This document shows, piece after piece, positions 22,230-34,120 of a stretch of DNA of 64,000 nucleotides (position 1 is its first letter; each line of letters begins with the position of its first letter). Below the pieces are notes generated by a model. That model did not search any database, was not told where the DNA came from, and was given only the letters and a program-made list of their open reading frames with translations. The translations under genes were made by a program, and so were the position numbers. The stretch comes from Lepiota brunneoincarnata (lineage: Eukaryota; Basidiomycota; Agaricomycetes; Agaricales; Agaricaceae): positions 2,418,001-2,482,000 of the forward strand of contig JAEBUN010000003.1 in the NCBI GenBank assembly GCA_023014365.1, written 5' to 3'.

Positions 22230-25200
22230 CAGTTAAATATTCTTTGGCATTTGTGCAGAGTGTTTCATTGGTGATCCATTTGTTCTCCATGTGGGAGAAT
22301 CCTTTCCATTTGATGTAGTATTGGAGTTTTCCGTGATATCAGCAGTGATTTAAAATAGCTTCTATCTCATATTTTTCTTCTTCATTGATGATGTCTGGTG
22401 GTGGTGGAGTTGGATGAGGTCCGTATGCTTCTGTTTCAGTGTATGGGGTTAGAAGATTTCAGTGGAATACTGGATGTATCTTCCATTTGATCGGAAGTTT
22501 TAGTTTGTAAGTGAGTGGCGATAAGACTTCTGAGATAAGGAAAGGTCCTAGTCTTTTTGGGGATATTTTGTTGGAGATGAAGGAGAGTTTGAGGTTCTTG
22601 GCTTCTAGCCATACTTTCTGATGTGTTTCAAGGGGTTTGACAGTTCTTCTGGTTCTTTGTTTCATAATATTGGCAGAGAGTTGATGTGCCACGTGTGCTT
22701 CTTTTCTGGCATCATCAAGGAGCCTGATGTGTTTGTCTACTGATGGAAAGTTTGATGTTTCCATTACCATGGGTATCAGTGGGGAGTTGTATCCCATGAT
22801 TAGTTCGAATGGGAATTTCTGCCTTGAGGCATGTATTTTGGAGTTGTGTGCGAACTTGGTGATAGAGAGGGTTTCCGACCAGTCAAGGGGGTTTCTGGTA
22901 CAGTATATGGCAAGGTAGGTCTTGATTTCTTGGCTATATCGTTCAGTAGAACCATCTGTCTGGGGATGGTATGTGGTTGAGAATGCTTGTTGGATGTTTA
23001 AGCGTTTGGCTAGTTCTTGGAGGGAGTTGGCAGTGAATCTGGGGTCTCAATCTGATATGATCTTGTCAGGTAATCCAAACCTAGTGAAGACTTTTTCTAT
23101 TAATAGTCATCTGATGTCATCGGTGTTTGATTGATCTGAGGTTGGGATGAAAATTATCCCCTTCATAAGGCTGTGGTACACCATGGACAATATTGCATTA
23201 TGGCTGGTGCTAGGCGGTAGACCAGTGATAAGGTCCCATGAGATCTGGGCAAATGGGCGTTTAGAGGATGGTGGAGGGATTGGTTGAGTTGGTGCGTGAT
23301 CCAGTCTGCGTATAATCTTGTGCTGTTGACACTCAGGACAGCCTTTGACATAGTTCTTTATGAATGTTGACATTCCTGGCCAATATATTTCTTTCTTGGT
23401 GAGGCAGTATGTTTCCTGTTCTCCAGGGTAGCCACATGTAGGGTGGTCATGGTATCTTGCGATAATATCCTGTCTGAGTTGGAGGTCCTCTGGAATGATG
23501 ACACATTCTTGGAACGTGAGGAGTGAACCATTTGGGGTTGGAACTGTTCCAAAGTCTTTATCAGCAGCATTAGGGTAGGCTTCTTTTAGGAGTTTGAACG
23601 CTCTGGTGGTTCTAGCATTGTATTTGGGTGATTCTGTGATTCTTTCTTGGAGTTTCATATCAACAGTGGCGATAAAGAGGTGTTCTGGGAGTACTGTGAC
23701 TAAGTCTTGATCTTCTATGTTGGCAGTAGCGACAAAGAGGTTGTTTGGAAGCATGGTGACATCTTCGTTATTGTTATCCTCATCAGGGATGTGGTCTGGA
23801 CGTCTTGATAGAGCATCTGGTGCAGGAATCTTTGATCCTGGGACATGTTCTAATTTGACGTTGTAGTTGGTGAGGGTCTGGACCCATCGTGCTTGTCGGC
23901 GGTTGATTTTCTGGGGTTTATGCCAGTATGTGAGGTTTTGGTCATCTGTTCTGATGTGGACAGTATGGGGACTGCCAAGGAGATAGCGGTGCCATTCTTC
24001 GAGGGCTCAGATAATTGCGAGGAGTTCCCTGTCGTAGATATCGTAATTACATTCCACTGGTCCAAACATCTTTGAATAGAATGATACGGGTTTCCGTATT
24101 CCGTTAATGTCATGTTGATACAGGACAGCTCCTGATGCAAATTTGGAAGTGTTGGCTTCTATTTCAAAGGGTTTTGTGGAGTCAGGCATGAGAAGTACTG
24201 GTTCCTTTAAGAATTCGCTTTTGAGTGTTTTGTACACTTTTTGTTGTTCTTCTTTCCATTCAAATTTGTTTGATTTGGATAGGAGTTGGTTAAGGGGTTT
24301 GGTGTGATGGGAGTAGCTGCAGATGAACTTCCAGTAGAAGTTACAGAATCCGATGAATTTCCAAATGTGTTGGACTGTTTTTGGCACTGGCCAGTCTTCT
24401 ATTCCCTTGAGTTTTCTGGGATCCATTTTGATCTTGTCTGGCATGATGATCATGCTGAGGTATTCAAGTTGTTGTTTGTTGAACTTGCATTTCTCTGTTT
24501 TGAGGTAGAGGTCGTTTTCCTGCAGGATCTGCAGTACTTTTTCCATAAGTTGGTCGGTTTCTTCCTGAGTTGTACCGTAGATTAGGATATCATCCATATA
24601 GATGATGATTCCTCCTTTCTCCATTATTTCAGAGAATAGTGTGTCCATCATATGTTGGAACGTTGCAGGACTGTTGCAGAGTCTGAAAAACATGACAGTC
24701 AGTTTGAAAAGACCCATGGGAGTCTTGAACGCTGCTTTCCATTGGTCGCCATCTTTGATTCTGACATTATTGTATCCTAGGTGGACATTGAGCTTAGTGA
24801 AGTACTTTGAGTTTATCCATGATAGATGAAATCATGGGGATTGGGTAGGCATTTTTGACAGTGTGATCATTTAGATAACAATAGTCTTGGCAAAGTCGGA
24901 GGTCTCCTCCTTTCTTGGCAACAAAAAAGAAGGGTGATGCCATAGGGGATTTTGAGGGGCAGATGTACCCTTTTCGGAGGTTTTTGTCTATAAATTCTTT
25001 TAGTGCTTTTTCTTCAGTGGGTGCCACTTGATAAGGTTTCATTGATTTTGCTTTGAATGTTGGTTTTAGCTCGATTTCATGATCAAACATTCTTGATGGT
25101 GGGAATCATTCGGAGGCTTTCTTATTGAATATTTTAGCCCATCAGGCAAATCTCCAAGGGATCTTGGGTGGTTCCTTGTTTGATTCTGGTTGTTTTCCTT

Positions 25201-25790
25201 TCTGGTTTGCCGATTTTGTTGGATTGTGTTGCTCATTGTGGAGCATCGTGGCATGAGTTGCTTTGGTGTTTACTTCTAATGGGGTTAGAAGCATTGGGTT
25301 CATTTCTCTTTCTAAAGAGAAGGTGTTGAGGTCAACATTTGACAGGTTGATGTATTCTTTGGGGTTTTCCTCAGGTTGGGAGGTTTTTCCAGCCATTATG
25401 TCCATGGCAATGGAGTTGAGTTCATCAGGTCATCGTAGGGTTCTAAGGAGTTTGGAAAAGTCTTAGTGGTTGATTTGGGGTTTCCAAGAGAATGTCTTGG
25501 TCTTCCAGTTGATGTTGGGATTGTATTATTCCAACCAGGGAAATCTGATGATAAGGTCTTTCTCACCAGTATTTGTGACATATGCTTCTAGCGTGCAGTC
25601 TCTTCCATCGATGATGGTTCTGATTTTGATGTATTCATGGATCTTGCCATGTTGATTGTCAGTTCCGTCAATGTTGCTGAGAGGGATTGGTTGGTCTAGC
25701 CATTTTGTTTGATAACCATGTTGTTTAACAACTTTGTGGGATATGAAATTCCCTTGGGCTCCTGAGTCTATCAGGGCGGTGATGGCCATG
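22230..25790 (-). pseudogene. Pol of A copy 2: PR-RT-RNase H-IN-chromodomain
   Basis: Minus-strand polyprotein. Protease LIDSGAQGNFISH (25750); RT fingers FFVAKKGGDLRLCQDYCYLN (about 24900), then RT palm with YMDDILIYG (24595) open 24717-24007; RNase H start (PFEIEANTSKFASGAVLYQH); integrase HHCC finger (H-PTCGYPGEQE, CPECQQ) and the first core Asp region (FAQISWDLITGLPP) within 23754-23107; integrase C-terminus with PKRLGPFLIS and HPVF (22797-22459); and a chromodomain (KYEIEAILNH, then LQYYIKWKGF and NKWITNETL) at 22230-22390 with a TGA inside. Frameshifts lie near 24760, 24000 and 23100. The catalytic RT box is intact although the frame is not. Confidence 0.87.
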
Positions 25791-25965
25791 GGTTTTGATG
25801 TCCGTTCACTCCAAATCTCGATGGGTAAGAAAAGGGATCATTTATTTGGGGATAGTCATAATTGTACAGAGTTTATTGAGAAAGTGTCCTTCTGGGAGTG
25901 AGAGTACAAAATGTCCTTCTGAGTTTTGGAACGTGCAGGGGCACATTGATCGACAGTGTTCCTTT

Positions 25966-27363
25966 TTAAAAATCCTGAAATGGATGCATCGCCGGATCCT
26001 TGGCTAGCATGGAATGGAGTTCCTGTTGCAGTTCAGGATTGAGGTCATCAACCATTTGGCACATCTGAGATGCGACTTCTGCGACAGCAAGGGAGTATTT
26101 CCATTGCAGTGATTGTTGGGCATTCTGGTTTGGGAATCCAGGATGAGTGTTTTGTTGTCCAGGGAAAGGATGGTTGGGGTTCCTTGCAGGGCGAGGGGGA
26201 TTGGTATGCATTCCTGGGAAGCATCTAGCTGGTGGTGGTTGTGGGCATTTACTGACCCAATGATCTTTAGCTCCACATCGGAAGCATTCTTGGTTCTGAT
26301 ACGATTTCATTTGTTGTCCAGTGACAATGGCATCTAACTCTAATGGTTCTTGACTAGAGTCTTCTTCAGCATATTCCGGTTGGGGTATTTCTGGATAAGG
26401 ATCTTCAAATCCTTCTTCTATTGTGGCATGGTCTATTTCCATGGCATGTGGGTCTTGTGGGGTGAAACATGGAGCATTGCTCCTTTGGTAGAATTGTGCA
26501 TAGGGCATGTTGTTGTTTGAATGGCTTGGTCCACAGTTTGGTTGGTATTGGTTCCTTTGGGGGAACATGTTCCTGGGGGTGCCATAGAGGGCATTGATTT
26601 GGCGGAAGTTGTCGTCAAGTTTATTGGCTCAGGTGTACCAAGTGGTGATGGTTGTCAGAGGGTGTTCCAATTCATCAATCTTCATGGCAATACAACGGTC
26701 AATTGCCTTGTGGTATAGATCAATCAGGGTGCAATCTTCATTGAGTCCAGATTGATGGATGAGCTCCTTGAACTGAGAGTTGAATTCAGTCATTGGTTTG
26801 CCTGCTTGATGCAGGGTTTGGAGTCTGGTATGCACATACGCATGTTCATCTGCTGGGGTGAAGTCGGCTCTGAGCCAGGCAGTGAAGTTGTCCCATGACT
26901 CCATGGCTATGGGTTGCCCTTGTTGGGTTTGGGCATTCCTCTCATGGAGGTATTGTCTGGCCCAGGCTTGGGCATCTCCTGATTGCATCGTTGAGAGGAC
27001 AAATAGGGTTCTGGCAAGGTCAGTGTTGTAGGTAGTTGCATTAGCAAGTATGTAAACTTCACATTGGAAGATCCAATCTTCAAAGAGTCTTCTAGTTCCA
27101 TCGAAGGCAATGGGTTTGAGGAGTCCTAACTCCTTTGGGGTATGTGCAGCGGCCATTATTTGTAATTGTCCAGGTGGCGGTGGCAGTGGCGGTGTTGGGG
27201 GTTGTGTTGGTCATAGGGAAGGAGCCGGTAGGGCTAAGGGTATAGTTGGCATGGGTAGTGTGGGTGGTTGTGGATTGGGATCCAATTTGTTGTCATCTGT
27301 TATATAGATGTTGGAGTCATTATCTGCTGGGGGAGTTCTTCCCTGGTTTACTGTATATTTGTG
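25966..27363 (-). pseudogene. Gag of A copy 2 (main part)
   Basis: Capsid domain open 27156-26629 (KPIAFDGTRRLFEDWIFQ), interrupted by a TGA at 26627-26629 where copy 1 has CAA, then the nucleocapsid part open 26568-25966 with a CCHC knuckle CFRCGAKDHWVSKC and a C-terminal helical tail. Insertion of C at 27363/27368 separates it from its N-terminus (49394-49740). Position 25865 corresponds to position 1 of the window in copy 1. Confidence 0.88.
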
Positions 27364-27367
27364 ACGT

Positions 27368-28674
27368 TGATATGCCAGTTTCACGCCTATACATGAATTC
27401 TGTACTCCGGAATGATTCTCTACATAGAATCATTGGCTATATCATTAAAGAACCCTATAGAGGATTGGTACTATGTCCCGTAGTAGCCAGTTTGACCAAA
27501 CTGAGGATATTCGAGCCTTGGAAGTGTTCAAACCAGCTCATTATCACTAAGCTTAGTGAACCAAGCTATCAGAACACTCTCCGGAGGGATTCCGGACTTT
27601 ACATAGCCTATCAAGTATACTCCAGTCGCATTGAGGGACCTTACAAGCAGTTTTCTGATGAACTTGGATTTGTTGGAACCTAAAGAATGTACATAGCAGC
27701 TGTTGCAGGGGTATTACACCCATAGCGAGCCCAATAATGATGACTGGACCACAGAACGGAACGTCCAATGTTTGGGAGGCGACACCCGATGCCCAAAACC
27801 CTAGACATATCAAAGACTCATAATTAACGAGTGCTTTGTGGGTCCCGGCACCTCAGCATACAGCCTGACTGAGATTAATTACAACAGATCAAGGGATTGT
27901 ACATACACCATACATTCTGATCATAATTGATCTGGAGGCTTAACGCACTCGCGTGGACACAGAATAATGCAGACAAGCACGGAACATGTCTGGCTGGATT
28001 GCCATTCATCAATCAGAGAAAAACCCATAACCTAGGGGAAGGTAGAAATGCTGCCAAACCTTCCAAAATATTCTGTAGTACCTGTAACAATTAAGCTTAT
28101 TGTTTTCTATTTCATATTTACTATCTCTCGCATGTATCTAAACAATATAAATACGGTTGCGCTTGTTCATGGAGAAGCAAGAGGTCTCACCCCTGCTTCC
28201 ACATGCAAGTCTGTGAGCCATGATCAAGAATGGTTTCAGAGGACTATTTAGTGTGCGTCATTAAGTGTGATTTCTTCGGTCGTCGACCAACCCAGAGACA
28301 GAGACAGAGAACAGAGTCCAGAGTTTAGAGTTCCAGAGTGCTAGAGACAGAGACAGAGACAGAGAACAGAGAACAGAGTTCAGAGACCAGAGACCAGAGA
28401 CTAGAGACCCTGCACTTTGAATTGACAGGGATTGTCCTTTCACTGTTGCACTGTACAGCTAAGATAACTTCAATGGCTGTTTGTTAACCTCTAAAAACAC
28501 TATTCTCTTGAATTTCACTGTCAGACCGCACCACCAGAACACCCTAAAAGACGAAACTGTTCATTATCTATCTCATACTACTTGTATTAACTTAGGCTTA
28601 TCAAATTTCGACTAAGCTTAGTGAGAACAAGCCATTTATCTATATTAAAACCCACAAACATTTCCACCTTTTCA
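27368..28674 (+). repeat. 5' LTR of C (1307 bp)
   Basis: Carries TAAGCTTA at 27548, 28092 and 28613, the first within the 16-bp palindrome TCACTAAGCTTAGTGA (27544-27559), and a CAGAGA-rich simple repeat at 28295-28405. Compared with the 3' LTR there are many transitions, so this insertion is much older than D. Confidence 0.92.
28295..28405. repeat. CAGAGA-type simple repeat inside the C LTR
   Basis: Purine-rich array of CAGAGA/CCAGAGA units. Present in all three LTRs (also 49015-49120, and reversed at 4345-4470) with different unit numbers. Confidence 0.85.
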
Positions 28675-28676
28675 TC

Positions 28677-28694
28677 TGGAGCCCACCGCAAGGG
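28677..28694 (+). promoter_or_regulatory. Primer binding site of C (tRNA type)
   Basis: TGGAGCCCACCGCAAGG begins two bases after the LTR. The TGG start complements a tRNA CCA end, so C is tRNA-primed, unlike A, B, D and E. I cannot name the tRNA. Confidence 0.65.
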
Positions 28695-28804
28695 GGGTTT
28701 TCAGTTGAATTTCATGAGACAAACACCAAAAGACTTGGACACTGGCCCGCCTTTCACCTGCAAAGCAGAAAAAGGTTCAAGCAAAGACTGTAAAGTCACC
28801 CAAA

Positions 28805-30340
28805 ATGTCCTTCGAGAGCAGTCTCAGGAAGGTCGACCCCCCAAAACAGAGAACTACTCAGAATTCTAATCGTCCAGAAGGTTCTGTTCACGATAACAAA
28901 GACGATGGACGATGCAGAAAGGATAAATTGGGCAGTGTCATATGTGGACCAGGATATCCATGAAGAGTGGATGAGTTTTGTGGAGTTCCCAGCAGAAAGC
29001 TGGACAGGCTTCATAGAGAGATTGAAGAAAGAGTATCCCAAGACTGTGGCAGCTGAGCAGGGCTCAGTGCAACGATTGAGGGAACTCTGCACAGAGAGTA
29101 GAGGCATTGCGATGAATGAGGAGCATAGAATCTTGGGCTTCAAAAGGTGATTCATTCTAGAAGCAGAGAAGTGCCTGAAGTTGCCGGCAGTAGTCTTGAA
29201 CCGAGAGCTAGTCGAGTTATTTACGAGCGCACTGGACTCTGTGTTCCAGGACGTACTCAATGCAAGATTAGTGATCACTGGGGCACGTAGAACCGTGAGC
29301 AATGGGTCGGCACTAACTGTGAAGGATTTACATGAAGAGGACCCCTATGATTGGAGGATCGTCATGGATAAAGCTGTCGAAATTTTGATTGGCAAAACAC
29401 TTATGCAATCCCTTCATCAGGATTCAAGGCCAGTGAACTTGGCATCAATGAGCCATCCACCTGCGACGTCTGGAACAGGGACTTATGACCCTGTAGTAAA
29501 GCGAGAGCTGCAAAGCTTAAAGCAGAAGTTTCAGGATGAAGTCTCGCAGATGGAAGGCAGTCGCGCTGAGCTTAAGGACCTCATGAATATCCAGGGGCAT
29601 ACTTTAAAATCATACTTAGAGAGTTTGGCAAAGGATGGACATAATCATGCCAGCTATAATCACGCTCAGAGGAATACCGGAAGTGGGCTGGCAGGGTCAC
29701 TTTCTGATCGCAAGTGTTTCTACTGTTGGTTATTGGGGCATAGTTGGTTATTCTGCCTGGACATGGAGGCGGATAAACAAGCTGGCTGAATTAGAGTTGA
29801 AGGGAACAAAATATATATGGGAGATAGCTCAAGTATCCCTTGAGGAGAAGGGCCTATTAAAGAGAAAGTGGTGAAGTACTATGCAACAAAGGGACAACTC
29901 TTCGTTCAGGTACCAGAACTGCTGGAGGTTGAGCCTGAGTTACTGCAAGTGCCAGCAGCAGCAGTGTTTGCACAGAAAGCATTCCCAAAATCAGAAAACC
30001 GAAGGTCGCCAGTGGAAGAAGAAATCCGCTGTCTGAAGCAGTGCATGGAAATGTTGGAAACAGCTGCCATCCACGCCGGGAGTGCCCCAAAGGTTAAGCG
30101 TATGACCAGAAAGGATGATAATGTCAAGATACAGTCTTTGGCCAAGCAATTGGCCCAGATACAGGCTAAGCTTAGTGGTTTGACAGATGGTATGCCCTCG
30201 GCAAGCCAGTATTTGGACACCAGGAGTGGCGCAAAGACTTGGAACTTGGAGTCGGGTTTCTAAAGGGTTTGAGGAAGGAGCTGGCTCTGAAGAAGGTCAC
30301 CTTTGCCAGAGGACAGACTCCTGAGGACGCGTCAGATTCC
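28805..30340 (+). pseudogene. Gag of C
   Basis: Capsid-like region (ERINWAVSYVDQDIHEEWMS, SWTGFIERLKKEYP) at 28905-29150; a TGA at 29148-29150, then the same frame open 29181-29789 with a CCHC knuckle CFYCWLLGHSWLFC at about 29717-29760. A coiled-coil-like, Ala/Gln/Glu-rich segment follows (29868-30263). Stops are TGA except for small frameshifts. Encodes the particle protein of the element. Confidence 0.75.
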
Positions 30341-33300
30341 AAGTGATCAGAAGAATCAGAAAATGGGGAAATAGGGCAGACAACAGAGAAACCACCGTGT
30401 GCAGTAGCAGGGGAATTACCATATAGGAATGTGAAACCACTGCGCCCAGTCATTGAGGTACCACCGCTGCCTGTCAGAAGGATGGAATCATCCAAGAAGG
30501 AGCCTGCGTATAAGCACCAGGCCCCTATAGAGAGGAATGTCGATGTTGAGGAAGTACTCAGCAGGGTATTGAAGTGAGAAGCCTCAGTATCACATGGAGA
30601 ACTCTTGGCATTGTCACCTTTATACAGGAATGCTTATAGAGAGCGAATTATGAGAAAATGGGTACCCACAAATCAAAGCTTAATAGCAAGAGTTGGGTCC
30701 TTGGAAGATGATACAGAAGATATGGAAATTAATAGTGGGCCGGTACAGGTTATGATAACAGAGCTGGCAGATGGCTCTCAGAAGTATGATACAGTGCTCC
30801 AAGAATGCTTGGCAATGCAAGCCTGGGTAGCTCAGGATCCAATCATGCAGTACTTGGAGTCACTTCCCAGAAGAGACAGGGGATGGCAAGTGTTTATTGC
30901 TAAAGAATGCGAACCATTGAGAGTAGTTCTGACTCTGATAAATGGGATTCAGCAGGAAGAGGCCTTGCTAGATAGTGGGTCACAGATTGTATCTATGAGT
31001 CAGGAAGCGGTGATTGCATGTCAAGTTTCTTGGGACCCAGACACTATGATTAATTTGCAGAGTGTGAATGGGCAGGTTGAAAAGACTTGTGGGTTGGCAA
31101 AGAATGTAGGCTTTACCTGTGGGGGAGTCACAATCTATTTGCAAGTTCACATAGTTTGCAACCCCACATATTGAGTACTGCTGGGACAACCGTTTGATGT
31201 AATGACTGCTAGCAAAGTCAGGAATAGCGCCAGTGGCAAGCAAACCTTGGTTATTATGGACCCAAATACCAGAGAAAGGGCTGTGTTGCCAACTTATGCT
31301 CAAGGAGAGTGTAATCCTCTTAAGCTTAGAGAAAACAGTCAAAATTTTCAAGAAACCTTGATGAGTTGACTAAGGGACAAGGAGAGGTGGCTTGTATAAT
31401 AGACTATGATGATGAGAAGGGCCCTGTCGTTGCACAAACACTAAGCTTAGCGAAAGGAAGCTTCTCAGAGGCCGAGCTACAGCTAATGTTCATTGACCAA
31501 GTCATACGCGATGAGGACTGTCCACAAGAAGATAAAGCGATGGCGTTATTGTGCCTAGGATGCATAGCCAATGCGCAGGGCACAGAGGACCAGGGAATAA
31601 CTGTCTTCGAAACAGAAGAAGATGATGAAGATACGGTACAATGCCTGGCTGGGAAGAAATATAAACCAGTAGCCTTAAAAGTGAGGCCAGTGTTGGGTGA
31701 TCTACCAGAGAGATTCAGGATAAAATGAGAAATAAAAGGGGACCCGCTGGCAGAAATGCCTGAGCTTAGCATGCATCCTCCAGAGTTTGTCCTCACAGGC
31801 AGATATACTGAGGAGCATAAGCTTAAGCTGGACGAAGCCCATGCAGGGGATTTCTTGTGGCCAGAGGAAAGAAAGCTGATGCACCACATCATGATGCTTC
31901 AAGAAAAGGCATTTGCCTGGACAGATGAGGAAAAGGGATGTTTTAGGGAAGATTTCTTCCCACCAATCGAGATACCGACAGTAGAACATACTCTGTGGGT
32001 GGAAAAGCCCATTCCAATTCCACCAGCAATCTATGATGAAGTCTGTGCCATTATAAAAAGAAAGATTAGTGCTGGTGTATATGAGCCGTTGAACTCATCC
32101 TATAGATCCAGATGGTTCTGTGTGGTAAAGAAAGATGGAAAAAGTTTGAGACTGGTACACAGCTTGGAACTGCTGAACAGAGTAACAATAGCGCATTCAG
32201 GGCTGCTGCCAGCAATGGAAGATTTGGCGATGCACTTTGCAGGCAGGGCTTGTGGAGGCATCCTGGATCTGTATGTTGGATATGACGAGCGATTGTTAGC
32301 TGAGTCATCTCAGGACTCAACAACGTTCCAGACATCTTTTGGAGCGCTACACTTAGTGACGCTACCTATGGGATGGACCAATTCAGTGCCTATATTTCAT
32401 GAGGATGTAACAGCGATCCTAGCCAGTGAGATACCAGAATACATGATGCCATACATAGATGATGTACCTATCAGAGGACTGAAAACCAGATATGAGTTGC
32501 CAGATGGCACTGAAGAGACGTTGAAAAAGAACCCAGGGATCCGACGATTTGTATGGGAACACATGCAGGCAGTCAATAGGATTCTACAAAGGATGAAATA
32601 CGTAGGGGGAACCTTCTCTGGGCCCAAAACAACTATCTGCACTGATGAAATCACCGTAGTGGGTTTTGAATGCTCCTATAAAGGATGGTTGCCTGCCACA
32701 GACACCATCAGAAAAATTTTAAGATGGGGGGATTGTGAGAATGTCTCAGAGCTAAGGGGTTTTCTAGGAACAGCTACACGCTGCAGGAATCATATCCCAA
32801 AGTTCATAGCCATTGCTGCACCTCTATATGAAAAGCTTAAGAAGGGACAAGAGTTTGAATGGGGAGAAAACAAATGGAAAGCGCAGCAGGAGCTGAAAGA
32901 TGCAATTCAGCGCTGTTTCCTGACCAGGAACCCCAAATTTCTGAGTAAACAACCCATAGTAGTAGCCGTGGATACCTCATGGAGGGCAGTGGGATACTAT
33001 ATATATCAGAGAGATGTAGAAGACACTAAGCTTATACATTATGCGAAGTTTGGGTCAATATTATTGGACAAGAGACAGCAGAGGTATTCTCAGCCCAAGT
33101 GAGAGCTATGTGGCTTAAGAATGGTGCTGGAACAGGAGAAATATTTATTGTGGGGATCAAGAAATCTAGTAGTGGAAACAGACGTGAAGTTTCTCTTTGG
33201 GATGTTAAACAACACAGGAAAACTCCCAAACGCTACTGTAAACCATTGGGTGGACTTCATTAGATCGTTCCACTTCATGCTAGTACACAAAGAAGGGAAG

Positions 33301-33406
33301 ACATTTGGGCCGGATGGACTGTCCAGACAACGTTACTATCCTGGTGATGAGACAGCCCATCGTTTCAACAACGGATCTGAGGACAAGGGAGAGGAGTTTG
33401 AGTTGA
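30341..33406 (+). pseudogene. Pol of C, part 1: protease, RT, RNase H
   Basis: Protease EEALLDSGSQIVSMSQ in the frame 30605-31174. RT in a 448-codon open frame 31756-33102 (FCVVKKDGKSLRLVHSLELL, LPMGWTNSVPIF, catalytic YIDDVPI at 32452, FSGPKTTICTDEITVVGF, LRGFLGTATRCRN), then RNase H from about 32955 (VVAVDTSWRAVGYYIYQ) past a TGA at 33100-33102 to WVDFIRSFHF and GPDGLSRQ. The YIDD-type palm with its long insertion is one I recognise from a basidiomycete Gypsy lineage. The frame enters element D at 33407 and resumes at 41291 (GEEFEL, then IKEDPGAADP). Confidence 0.85.
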
Positions 33407-34067
33407 TGTCATATCCACACCAAACCTAGAGCTTAACCATTAGGCTTCGGCTTCTCAACTCCACGTGTGCTCCACACGACAACCCTATGCCCTCCGACTC
33501 GGCCCCGACTGGCTCCGACCGCAACCCTTCGCCCCGATCACGCGACCTACCTCTACACGTGCCATGACCACCTGACCCTCGGTGCTCCCATTGTCCAGTT
33601 CTCCATTCTCCGTCCGTAATCAGAATACGTTACCAGTCTCCATACCCGTACCGGTCTCCATTCCATTCGAAATTATTCGTAATCCGCTTGTAACCATATG
33701 GGTCTCCGCTTCGCTCCGCACGTAGTCAGTACGGGTCATCATTCGTCGAGCTAGTAGTATATATACCGTAGGCACTTGGCTTGTACTCCTCAGTCTGATA
33801 ATCGAATCGAGCAGCGGACCAGTCCCCTGTTCCCTATCCTCCTCTCTCTCTGCCTCGCTCCGCTTCGGCCCCGACTTCCTGAAATACGGACTCGGACAGT
33901 AGGAGGGCACAGCACATAAGCTGAGGCCGCAAGTCCACTCTCCGCCCGAAGTACTCCGCCTCGGTCCCGCCGTCTACGTACTGACGTCGTCCCATCCCCC
34001 TGTTACCTTATACCAAGGATACCACCCCGACCCTCCGCTTCGGTTCCGACCCGCACCGGCTCTAACA
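33407..34067 (+). repeat. 5' LTR of D (661 bp)
   Basis: Contains four copies of the motif CTCCGCNTCGGNNCCG (33492, 33858, 33954, 34033) and the TATA box at 33758. Confidence 0.96.
33758..33802 (+). promoter_or_regulatory. D promoter: TATA box and inferred transcript start
   Basis: TATATATA at 33758-33765. About 30 nt downstream, AGTCTGATAAT (33792-33802) is the exact reverse complement of 34070-34080, implying an RNA start at about 33792 if priming is Tf1-like. Confidence 0.8.
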
Positions 34068-34069
34068 GT

Positions 34070-34080
34070 ATTATCAGACT
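34070..34080 (+). promoter_or_regulatory. Self-primer binding site of D
   Basis: ATTATCAGACT starts three bases after the LTR end and pairs over 11 nt with 33792-33802. No tRNA-type TGG is present. Confidence 0.78.
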
Positions 34081-34120
34081 CAAACTCCTCCTGTCCACCA
34101 CACTCTGAATTTTTCTAACC

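Noticed and set aside
31404..31892. Minus-strand frame of 162 codons opposite C pol
   Set aside because: Ser-rich reverse of an acidic coding region; the plus strand has clear RT/protease homology.
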